A DNA stretch of 64,000 nucleotides from NCBI GenBank assembly GCA_033344915.1, contig JAWPML010000001.1, positions 984,369 through 1,048,368 on the forward strand, read 5' to 3'. Made by a program: the position numbers and the translations under genes. Positions 25,626 through 32,975 of this stretch are shown one piece after another. The stretch comes from Acidimicrobiales bacterium (GTDB lineage: Bacteria > Actinomycetota > Acidimicrobiia > Acidimicrobiales > Aldehydirespiratoraceae). Each line of letters starts with the position of its first letter. Position 1 is the first letter of the stretch. The notes beneath the pieces were generated by a model. It was not told the origin of the DNA. It was given only the letters and a program-made list of their open reading frames with translations, and searched no databases.

Positions 25626-26933
25626 ATCCGCCGCCTTCTCGTCACTCTGCGCGACCGGAGTCCGCTGCCCGAAGGCACCGCCGCCATCGGGACGGGGCTC
25701 GTGGTCAACGGCATCACCACGTATGCCTTCCTGGTCGTCGCGCGGCGCGCCCTCGGTGACGAGGCCTACGGCGGGCTCGCGGTCCTGTGGGGGCTCATCT
25801 ACATCCTCGGTCCCGGCCTGTTCCAGCCGCTCGAACAGGAGATCGCCCGCGCGACGGCGGCGCGTGCCGGGCAGGGTCAGGGCAGCGCCCCCGTCCTGAC
25901 ACAGGCGGCCCGGATCGGGTCGATCCAGCTGGGCGTCGTGATCGTGGGCGTCCTCGCCGCGTGGCGTCTCGGGCTCGACGAGCTCCTCGACCACCGCGTC
26001 GAGTTGATGGTCGCTCTCATCCTCGCCCTCGCCGCCTTCATGATCGCCGAGTGTGTGCGCGGCGTGCTCTCGGGTCGCCACGAGTTCGGTCGCTACAGCG
26101 CGTACTTCGCGGCGGAGGGTGTCGGGCGGCTCGTGATGGCGGGCATCCTCGCCGCGATCGGTATCCAGGTCGTCGGCTACTACGCGGTGAGTGTCGGCAT
26201 CGCCTTCCTGATCGCCACGGGCTTCGCGATCGGAGGCCTCCGTCCCTTCGTCAAGCCGGGTCCGCCCGCGCCCCTGTCCGAGCTGACGCCGTCACTCGGC
26301 TGGCTCCTGATCGCCTCGCTCGGCGAAGCGTTCATGCTCAACGTCGGGCCGGTCGCCCTGGAGATCGTCGGGACGGATCTGGGCGAGGAGGCTCCGGGCA
26401 TCTTCCTCAACGGCCTGATCATCTCCCGGGTGCCGCTGTTCTTCTTCCAGGCCGTGAAGGCCTCCCTGCTGCCCAATCTCGCGATCCAGGCCGCCCAGAA
26501 CGACCTGACCGCGTTTCGCGACATCCAGCTGCGCCTCGTCGCCGCCGTGATCTCGGTCGCCGCCGTCTCGATCGTGGCGATGGCCGCAATCGGGCCGTGG
26601 TTGGTCGCGTCGCTGTTCGGCGACGAGATCGGCGCCCGTGACATGGCGCTGCTGTCCGCCAGCGGGGGCGGACTCATGGTGATGCTGTCGCTCTCGCTGG
26701 GTCTCGTCGCGCTCGATCACACCCGCCTCGCCGTGGTCGGCTACATCGTCGGGGTGGCCGCGTTCCCTGTCGCGCTGGCGTTCGCCGACGATCCGTTCCT
26801 GCGGGTCGAGTCCGCCTTGGTCGCCGCCGTGACCACCGGGTCGCTCGTGACCGCGGCGCTGCTGAAGTACGAGTACTCGGTGCACACACGAAGCGGGCGC
26901 CTCCCGACGGAGGCGCCCGCTTCGCGCAGCTGA
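25626..26933 (+). CDS. Wzx/MATE-like polysaccharide flippase, probable AUC start
   Basis: 435 residues with about 12 transmembrane helices in the pattern of oligosaccharide flippases (GLVVNGITTYAFLVVARRALG at the first helix, then LFQPLEQEIARATAAR). It would move lipid-linked sugar units across the membrane. The frame is open back to GTG 25566, but a -10 box and leader hairpin lie inside that extension. The best ribosome site, TGGAGA at 25615-25620, precedes ATC at 25626 by 5 bases. Starting there gives RRLLVTLRDRSPLPEG before helix 1. The last codons contain a terminator hairpin. It lies upstream of the rhamnose genes. Confidence 0.8.
   Translation: MRRLLVTLRDRSPLPEGTAAIGTGLVVNGITTYAFLVVARRALGDEAYGGLAVLWGLIYILGPGLFQPLEQEIARATAARAGQGQGSAPVLTQAARIGSIQLGVVIVGVLAAWRLGLDELLDHRVELMVALILALAAFMIAECVRGVLSGRHEFGRYSAYFAAEGVGRLVMAGILAAIGIQVVGYYAVSVGIAFLIATGFAIGGLRPFVKPGPPAPLSELTPSLGWLLIASLGEAFMLNVGPVALEIVGTDLGEEAPGIFLNGLIISRVPLFFFQAVKASLLPNLAIQAAQNDLTAFRDIQLRLVAAVISVAAVSIVAMAAIGPWLVASLFGDEIGARDMALLSASGGGLMVMLSLSLGLVALDHTRLAVVGYIVGVAAFPVALAFADDPFLRVESALVAAVTTGSLVTAALLKYEYSVHTRSGRLPTEAPASRS
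26890..26923. terminator. Terminator hairpin inside the 3' end of the flippase gene
   Basis: GAAGCGGGCGCCTCC (26890-26904) and GGAGGCGCCCGCTTC (26909-26923) form a perfect 15-bp stem with a CGAC loop, ending 10 bases before the coding end. The last codons (RSGRLPTEAPASRS) are thus written by the terminator. It also serves the convergent DUF6458 gene. Confidence 0.8.
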
Positions 26934-26964
26934 CGGCTGGGGGGTGGCGCCGTCGGGGTGGGGC

Positions 26965-27222
26965 TCAGCTGCTGTATTCGGTGACCTTCTCCTCGCGCAC
27001 CGCGTGACCGTCGACGACGGTGTCGTGGCGGGACTCGACGCTCGTGTTGCGGCCGATGAGGGCGACGGCGAGGGTCACGAGTCCGAGGCCGATGCCGACC
27101 ACGAACAAGATGACGCCGACCTCGTTCAGGTCGATGCCTTCGGCCTCGTGGGTGACGGCCCAGGCCAGGATCGCTCCGGCGGCGATGAGTACGGCACTGA
27201 AGCCGAGTCCGGTGGTACGCAT
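26965..27222 (-). CDS. DUF6458-like small membrane protein
   Basis: 85 residues with two transmembrane helices (about 5-24 and 30-52): GFSAVLIAAGAILAWAV, a short loop with GIDLNEVG, then VILFVVGIGLGLVTLAVAL, and a hydrophilic tail. This matches the two-helix actinobacterial DUF6458 pattern; function unknown. AAGGAGGA precedes the ATG at 27222 with good spacing, which settles the start against a longer frame to 27327. Confidence 0.8.
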   Translation of the reverse strand: MRTTGLGFSAVLIAAGAILAWAVTHEAEGIDLNEVGVILFVVGIGLGLVTLAVALIGRNTSVESRHDTVVDGHAVREEKVTEYSS

Positions 27223-27353
27223 GATGGGTCCTCCTTGGATTGGCTGTGGAGGGGTGATACCCGACGGGACCGGATCGAAACATCGGGGTTCGTCGGCAAG
27301 TAGGTCGTCCCGCCTAGAGACAGTCATTCGGCTGCTGGGTACCCTTGTGGGCC

Positions 27354-28463
27354 GTGAAGGGTCTCATTCTCAGCGGCGGTGCCGGAACCCGGCTCCGCCC
27401 GATCACCCACACCAGCGCGAAGCAGCTGGTCCCCATCGCCAACAAGCCGATCCTGTTCTACGGGATCGAGGACATGGCGGCCGCCGGCATCACCGAGATC
27501 GGGATCATCATCGCGCCCGCGACCGGCGACGAGATCCGCGAACACGTCGGTGACGGTTCCCGGTTCGGAGTCGAGATCACGTGGATCGTGCAGGACGAGC
27601 CGCTCGGGCTCGCCCACTGTGTGCTCATCGCCCGTGACTTCCTGGGCGACGACGACTTCGTCATGTACCTGGGCGACAACATGCTCGAGCAGGGCCTCAC
27701 CGAGTTCGTCGAGCAGTTCGAGAGCGCCCGTGCCGCGGCGGACGCGCCCCAGCTCACGGAGGCCGCCGTCGCCCCCGCCGCCCAGATCCTGCTCGCCAAG
27801 GTCGACAACCCGACCGCCTTCGGCGTGGCCGAGATCGGTCCCGACGGCGAGGTTCTCCAGCTCGTCGAGAAGCCCGAGGTGCCACCGTCGGACCTCGCCC
27901 TCGTCGGCGTCTACCTGTTCGACCCGACGATTCACGAGGCGGTGGCCGCCATCGAGCCGTCGCCGCGGGGTGAGCTCGAGATCACGGACGCGATCCAGTG
28001 GCTCGTCACCAACGGTCACCGCGTCAACCACGAGGTGCTGGTCGGCTGGTGGATCGACACCGGCAAGAAGGACCCGCTGCTCGAGTGCAATCGCCTCGTG
28101 CTCGACACCCTCCGTCGATCCGTCGAAGGCGAAGTGGACGACACGTCGTCGATCGACGGCCGCGTCGTGATCGAGGCGGGCGCCAAGATCGTCAACTCGA
28201 CCGTGCGGGGCCCGGCCATCATCGGCGCCGGCACGATCGTCGAGGACAGCTATGTCGGGCCCTACAGCTCCATCGCGATCGACTGCCGCATCACCCACAG
28301 CGAGATCGACAACTCGGTGCTGCTGCGGCGCAGCTCGGTCACCGACATCCCGCGGCTGACCGACTCCCTCGTCGGTCGTGACACCGAGATCAGCAAGGGC
28401 GACTCCCGGCCCCGGGCCACCCGGGTCATGCTGGGCGACCATTGCCACCTCGAGATCGAATAA
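27354..28463 (+). CDS. rmlA: Glucose-1-phosphate thymidylyltransferase, long form
   Basis: 369 residues. It makes dTDP-glucose, the first step to dTDP-rhamnose. The nucleotidyltransferase signature LSGGAGTRLRP and SAKQLVPIANKP are at the N-terminus; metal and sugar contacts follow in YLGDNML and ITDAIQWL. The C-terminal third (about 250-369) is a left-handed beta-helix with hexapeptide-like repeats, marking the long RmlA class often seen in deoxysugar pathways. TACCCT 8 bases before the GTG at 27354 gives a leaderless start; the TTG nine bases upstream falls inside the -10 box. First gene of the rml operon. Confidence 0.93.
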   Translation: MKGLILSGGAGTRLRPITHTSAKQLVPIANKPILFYGIEDMAAAGITEIGIIIAPATGDEIREHVGDGSRFGVEITWIVQDEPLGLAHCVLIARDFLGDDDFVMYLGDNMLEQGLTEFVEQFESARAAADAPQLTEAAVAPAAQILLAKVDNPTAFGVAEIGPDGEVLQLVEKPEVPPSDLALVGVYLFDPTIHEAVAAIEPSPRGELEITDAIQWLVTNGHRVNHEVLVGWWIDTGKKDPLLECNRLVLDTLRRSVEGEVDDTSSIDGRVVIEAGAKIVNSTVRGPAIIGAGTIVEDSYVGPYSSIAIDCRITHSEIDNSVLLRRSSVTDIPRLTDSLVGRDTEISKGDSRPRATRVMLGDHCHLEIE

Positions 28464-28493
28464 CCCGGACCCTCCTCACCTTCTGGAGCTTGC

Positions 28494-29063
28494 ATGGCAA
28501 CCGTCACGCCCTCTGACGTCATCGACGGCGTCTACATCGTGGAACCCGACATCCATCGGGACGAGCGGGGCTACTTCATCGAGACGTATCGCCGCTCCTG
28601 GTTCCCGGGTCAGCGCGAGATGATCCAGGGCAACCGGGGCGACCGCCAGGGCGGCGCCGTGGTGGGCCTCCACTACCACCTGCACCAGAGCGACTACTGG
28701 TATTGCCCCTACGGCAAGGTGCGTGTGGTCCTCCACGACCTGCGCGAGGGCGGCCCGACCGACGGCGCCACGATCGTCTACGACCTCGGCGGTGAGGACG
28801 CGGACTCCCACGTCCACCACGGCATCTACATCCCGCCGGGGGTCGCCCACGGGTTCGCGGCGCTCACGGACTGCACGCTGACCTATCTCGTCGACGGCTA
28901 CTACAACCCGGCCGACGAGCTGGGCGTGCTGTGGAACGACCCGGCGATCGGCGCGGACTGGGGCCTCACCGATCCGATCCTGTCCGGGCGCGATCAGGCC
29001 AACCCCCTGCGCGACGACATTCCCGCCAACCGTCGTCCCTACCACTCGCTGCGCACCACCTGA
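28494..29063 (+). CDS. rmlC: dTDP-4-dehydrorhamnose 3,5-epimerase family protein
   Basis: 189-residue cupin-fold epimerase for the third step of dTDP-L-rhamnose synthesis. Family signs are DERGYFIETYR, GLHYHLHQSDYWYCPYGKVRVVLHDLR (catalytic His region) and YIPPGVAHGFAAL. Typical RmlC has RGLHYQ; the HYHLHQSDYW variant is a divergent subfamily, so a 3- or 5-only epimerase is possible. CTGGAG lies 7 bases upstream of the ATG. Within the rml operon. Confidence 0.88.
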   Translation: MATVTPSDVIDGVYIVEPDIHRDERGYFIETYRRSWFPGQREMIQGNRGDRQGGAVVGLHYHLHQSDYWYCPYGKVRVVLHDLREGGPTDGATIVYDLGGEDADSHVHHGIYIPPGVAHGFAALTDCTLTYLVDGYYNPADELGVLWNDPAIGADWGLTDPILSGRDQANPLRDDIPANRRPYHSLRTT

Positions 29064-29081
29064 GCACGAAAGGCTCTTCGC

Positions 29082-30050
29082 ATGAAGCTGTTCGTCACCG
29101 GCGCTGCCGGATTCATCGGAAGCAACTACGTCCGCCACGTCCTCGAGACCAGCGACGACGAAGTGGTCATCTACGACGCGCTCACCTACGCGGGCAACAT
29201 GGCGTCGATCGAGGACGTCCTCGGCTCGCGTGTCTCGTTCGTGCACGGCGACATCTGCGACCGTGATGATGTCGCCGCCGCGATGCGGGGCTGCGACCAG
29301 GTCGTCCACTTCGCGGCGGAGTCCCACGTCGACCGCTCGATCTCCGGGCCGGACGCGTTCGTGCACACGAACTGTGACGGCACGAACGTGATGTGCGACG
29401 TCGCCCGCCAGCTCGAGGTCGACCGGTTCCTCCACGTCTCCACCGACGAGGTCTACGGCTCGGTGGAGGAGGGGTCCTCGGTCGAGACCGATCCGCTGGA
29501 CCCCCGGTCGCCCTACTCCGCGTCGAAGGCCGGGTCCGACCTCATCGCGCTGAGCTACCACACGACCTACGACATGCCCATCATCGTCACCCGGGCATCG
29601 AACAACTACGGGCCGTTCCAGTTTCCCGAGAAGGTCATCCCGCTGTTCACCACGAACCTGCTCGACGGGGGCACCGTGCCGCTCTACGGCGACGGCATGA
29701 ACATCCGCGACTGGTTGTTCGTCGCCGACCACTGCTCCGGCGTGGACGTCGTGCTCCGCAACGCCGAGCCCGGCGAGATCTACAACATCGGCGGCGGCAA
29801 CGAGATCACCAACCGTGAGCTCACCGACCGGCTGATCGAGTTGTGCGGCCGGGACGAGTCGGCGATCGACTATGTCGAGGACCGCCTCGGGCACGACCGC
29901 CGCTACTCGATCGACTGTTCGAAGCTGAAGGCGATCGGTTGGGCGCCGGCCCAGGACTTCGCCGAGGGACTCGAGAAGACGGTCGCCTGGTACCGCGAGA
30001 ACCGGGCGTGGTGGGAGCCGCTGAAGGCGAACACCCAGGCGGTCCGATGA
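29082..30050 (+). CDS. rmlB: dTDP-glucose 4,6-dehydratase
   Basis: 322-residue short-chain dehydrogenase family enzyme forming dTDP-4-keto-6-deoxyglucose. NAD-binding TGAAGFIGSNYVRH is at the N-terminus; the active-site TDEVYGS and YSASKAGSD (Tyr-x-x-x-Lys) are near 125-155, and substrate-binding RASNNYGP and PLYGDGMNIRDW follow. Normal length. The stop overlaps the start of rmlD. Confidence 0.95.
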   Translation: MKLFVTGAAGFIGSNYVRHVLETSDDEVVIYDALTYAGNMASIEDVLGSRVSFVHGDICDRDDVAAAMRGCDQVVHFAAESHVDRSISGPDAFVHTNCDGTNVMCDVARQLEVDRFLHVSTDEVYGSVEEGSSVETDPLDPRSPYSASKAGSDLIALSYHTTYDMPIIVTRASNNYGPFQFPEKVIPLFTTNLLDGGTVPLYGDGMNIRDWLFVADHCSGVDVVLRNAEPGEIYNIGGGNEITNRELTDRLIELCGRDESAIDYVEDRLGHDRRYSIDCSKLKAIGWAPAQDFAEGLEKTVAWYRENRAWWEPLKANTQAVR

Positions 30051-30883
30051 GGATCCTGCTGACGGGGGCCAACGGCCAGTTGGGCACGGAGATCCAGCCC
30101 CTGCTCGAACCCCATGAGGTCACCGCGGTCGACCTTCCCGAACTCGACATCACCGATCGGGCCCTCGTGCTCGGCGCCATGCACGAGCTGCGGCCGGATG
30201 TCGTCATCAACTGTGCGGCGATCACCGCGGTGGACGACTGCGAGACGAAGGTCGAACTCGCGTACAACGTCAACGCGATGGCCGTGCGTCATCTCGCTGA
30301 GGGCTGTCGTCAGACCGGTGCCCATCTCGCCAGCGTCTCGACGGACTATGTGTTCGACGGCACCAAGGACAGTCCCTACGTCGAGTGGGACACGCCGAAT
30401 CCCGTGTCGGTCTACGGCCGATCCAAGCTCGCGGGCGAGATCGAGGCGGGCCCAGCGGCCACCGTCGTCCGCACCGCCTGGGTCTGCGGCGAGTACGGCC
30501 ACAACATGGTGAAGACCATCCTGCGGCTGCTCGGCGAGCACGACCAGCTCACGTTCGTCGACGATCAGGTGGGGCACCCCACCTTCACCTCGGACCTGGC
30601 GCCGGTCCTGCGGGACCTGGCGCTGTCGAAGCGGCCGGGACTGTTCCACGTCACCAACCAGGGGGCGGTGAGCTGGTACGAGTTCGCCCGCGAGGTCGCC
30701 AAGGCGGCCGGCGCCGACCCCGAACGGGTCAATCCGTGTTCCACCGACGAACTGCCCGGTTCCTACCCGGCCCCTCGTCCGGCGAACTCGGTTCTCGACA
30801 ACATGGCCCTGCGCCTCTCGGGCCTCCCCGAGACCCGCGACTTCCGCGACCCTCTCGCCGAACTCGTGTCCCGCCTCACCTGA
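30047..30883 (+). CDS. rmlD: dTDP-4-dehydrorhamnose reductase
   Basis: 278-residue NAD(P)H-dependent reductase for the last step to dTDP-L-rhamnose. TGANGQLGTE at the start, STDYVFDG, and YGRSKLAGE (Tyr-x-x-x-Lys) are diagnostic, with RTAWVCGEYGHNMV after. The ATG overlaps the rmlB stop (ATGA), so the longer open frame reaching back to 29843 is not used. Confidence 0.94.
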   Translation: MRILLTGANGQLGTEIQPLLEPHEVTAVDLPELDITDRALVLGAMHELRPDVVINCAAITAVDDCETKVELAYNVNAMAVRHLAEGCRQTGAHLASVSTDYVFDGTKDSPYVEWDTPNPVSVYGRSKLAGEIEAGPAATVVRTAWVCGEYGHNMVKTILRLLGEHDQLTFVDDQVGHPTFTSDLAPVLRDLALSKRPGLFHVTNQGAVSWYEFAREVAKAAGADPERVNPCSTDELPGSYPAPRPANSVLDNMALRLSGLPETRDFRDPLAELVSRLT

Positions 30884-30924
30884 CCCGCGCACCGAAGACC
30901 CCACCCCCCCCTTCCTTCCGTTCT

Positions 30925-30963
30925 GGCGTGTGTATCGCCCGAACTCCGGGTGATGTGCACGCC
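30925..30963. terminator. Long wobble-rich hairpin between convergent genes
   Basis: GGCGTGTGTATCGCCCG (30925-30941) pairs with CGGGTGATGTGCACGCC (30947-30963) around AACTC. All 17 positions pair if G-U wobbles are allowed, since TGT faces GTG. Closes rmlD and the convergent membrane-protein gene; a C-run precedes it. Confidence 0.65.
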
Positions 30964-30994
30964 ACTTCGGGGGTTTGGGTTTGGGTTCTGGGAG

Positions 30995-31882
30995 TCAGGC
31001 GGTGCGGCGGGAGGCGGCGGCGACGCTGAGAGTGGCGGCGACGGCGAGGAACGTGAGCCAGACGACGCGGTCGAGTGATCCGAGCAACACGCCCGTGTCG
31101 AGCTCGAGGCCGATGATCGGCGCGAGGGCGGCGAGGAGCGCCTCGCGCACGCCGAGGCCGCCGGGGAAGAAGCCGATCGCGACGGTGATCGCGCCGGCGA
31201 CCGAGAGGGCCACCGCCTGGAGCGGGTCGATCGACACGCCGAGGGCGCTGACGGCGAGTCCGAGCCGCAGGGCGCTGACCGCGAGCCAGCCCGCCTCGAC
31301 GAGGACGATCACGAGCGCGAGGGCTATCCGCTGCTCGGCGGGCGCGGTGCGGGTGAACATGGTGGCCGCGACGATGGCGACGGCGAGGCCCGCGGCCGCG
31401 ACGGCGAGTCCGAGCCACACGTTGCCCTCGACGGCGATGGCGCCGCCCCCGATCACGCCGGTGATCGAGAGCCACGTCAGGCCGGGAACCGCGCTCGCGT
31501 TCACGGCGGTGCCGTAGGTCGTGCCGTCCTCGGCCAGCGACTGCACGGTCACGAGGAGCGAACCGGGGAGCGGGAGCAGGTTCGCCGCCGAGGACAGCAC
31601 CGCGACGTCGAGGCAACGGGTCAGGCCCGGTCGCTGGTCGGCGATCGCCGCCGCGGCGCGGAACTCGGCCGCCTTCAGCAGCAGGCTCAGCGGTGCCGCG
31701 ACGGCGAAGAGGACGACGATGGGGAGCCACTCGAGGTCGCCGATCGCGAGCTCGGACGAGCGCCACGCCCAGATCGTCGCGCCGAGCACGCCGGCGGCAG
31801 TGATGGCGAGCAGCAGGCCACGCGTCCGGGGCGTGAGCGGTCGGGCGCGCTGGTCGAGGAGGCGGCGCAGCGCGGTCGGCAT
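30995..31882 (-). CDS. UPF0104/lysylphosphatidylglycerol-synthase-like membrane protein
   Basis: 295 residues with about eight transmembrane helices. The pattern FFPGGLGVREALLAALAPIIG near the C-terminus is the family hallmark (GGLGVRE). The family includes MprF-type flippase domains and proteins in glycan loci; the exact substrate is unknown. TAGCGT lies 6 bases before the ATG, sharing bases with the promoter of the divergent DUF354 gene. Confidence 0.82.
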   Translation of the reverse strand: MPTALRRLLDQRARPLTPRTRGLLLAITAAGVLGATIWAWRSSELAIGDLEWLPIVVLFAVAAPLSLLLKAAEFRAAAAIADQRPGLTRCLDVAVLSSAANLLPLPGSLLVTVQSLAEDGTTYGTAVNASAVPGLTWLSITGVIGGGAIAVEGNVWLGLAVAAAGLAVAIVAATMFTRTAPAEQRIALALVIVLVEAGWLAVSALRLGLAVSALGVSIDPLQAVALSVAGAITVAIGFFPGGLGVREALLAALAPIIGLELDTGVLLGSLDRVVWLTFLAVAATLSVAAASRRTA

Positions 31883-31888
31883 CCCGCG

Positions 31889-31898
31889 ACGCTACCGT
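31889..31898. promoter_or_regulatory. Overlapping divergent -10 elements
   Basis: The ten bases hold TAGCGT for the minus-strand membrane gene (6 bases to its ATG) and TACCGT for the plus-strand DUF354 gene (10 bases to its ATG). The two boxes share two bases, so the two promoters cannot be occupied together. Confidence 0.55.
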
Positions 31899-31908
31899 CA
31901 CGGCCGAG

Positions 31909-32970
31909 ATGAAGGTGTTGATCGACGCGGTGCATCCCGCCGACGTGTGGACGCTCGGCGCCGTCGAGGATCGCCTGCTCGCCGACGGCGCGGAGACGCT
32001 GTGGCTCTCGCGCCCCGGCAAGGATTCGGTGGTCGAGCTGATCGAGGCGCGGGACCGTCCGCACGTGCCTGCCTCGACCGCAGGGACGTCGATGCTCTCG
32101 TTGGCCCGTGAGCTCCTGGTGCGGGACTGGCGGGCGTGGCGCGAGGTCCGCCGGTTCCGGCCCGATGTGATCCTCACCCGGTCGCCGGCCGGCGTGCACG
32201 CGGGCCGCCTCACCCGCACGCCCGTGCTCTATGACACCGACGACGGCCATGTGGCGGGACTCCTGTACTACGTGGCCGGTCCGTTCGCGAACATCATCGC
32301 CAGCCCGACCGCCACCGAGAAGAGCTACGGCCGCAACCATCGGCGCTACCAGGGGTACAAGGAGCTCTTCTACCTCCACCCGTCACGGTTCACGCCGGAT
32401 CCGGACATCCGCGGCGAGCTCGGGCTGGGACCCGACGAGCGGTTCCATGTCCTGCGGCTCACGGCGTTCACCGCCAGCCACGACGTGAGCGAGGCCGGGA
32501 TGAGCCGCGACCAGATCGATCGTGTGATCGGGCGGTTGGAGACGACCGGCTCGGTGCTCATCTCCTCCGAGGAGCCCCTGCCGCCCGACCTCGCCGACCG
32601 CCGGGTGGCCGCCGCCCCCGAGCGCTTCCACCATGTGCTCGCGGCGGCCGACATCGTCGTGGGCGACAGCCAGACGGTCTGCTCGGAGGCGGGCGTGATC
32701 GGCACGCCGTCGATCCGGTTCAACACCTGGGCGGGCCGCCACCCGTATCAGGTCGAACTCGAGGAGCGGTGGGGGCTCACCCAGGCGTTCCTGCTCGAGG
32801 ACGAGGCGGCGTTCTTCGCCGCCCTCGACGAACTGGTGGACGATCTGCCCGCCGCCCAGGCCCGTCACGACGATGGGCGCCGGCGGATGCTCGAGTGGTG
32901 TGGCGACCCCGTCGACGATCTGACGGCCTGGACCTGTGAACTCGCCGGCGTCGACGCGCCGACGAGCTGA
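31909..32970 (+). CDS. DUF354 family glycosyltransferase-like protein
   Basis: 353 residues with a GT-B-like layout. The N-terminal half starts MKVLIDAVHPADVW and has RFRPDVILTRSPAGVHAGRL; the C-terminal half has ISSEEPLPPDL and the nucleotide-sugar-type region ADIVVGDSQTVCSEAGVIGTPSIRFN. DUF354 proteins occur in surface glycan loci in archaea and bacteria. Activity unproved. Confidence 0.8.
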   Translation: MKVLIDAVHPADVWTLGAVEDRLLADGAETLWLSRPGKDSVVELIEARDRPHVPASTAGTSMLSLARELLVRDWRAWREVRRFRPDVILTRSPAGVHAGRLTRTPVLYDTDDGHVAGLLYYVAGPFANIIASPTATEKSYGRNHRRYQGYKELFYLHPSRFTPDPDIRGELGLGPDERFHVLRLTAFTASHDVSEAGMSRDQIDRVIGRLETTGSVLISSEEPLPPDLADRRVAAAPERFHHVLAAADIVVGDSQTVCSEAGVIGTPSIRFNTWAGRHPYQVELEERWGLTQAFLLEDEAAFFAALDELVDDLPAAQARHDDGRRRMLEWCGDPVDDLTAWTCELAGVDAPTS

Positions 32971-32975
32971 CCGAC

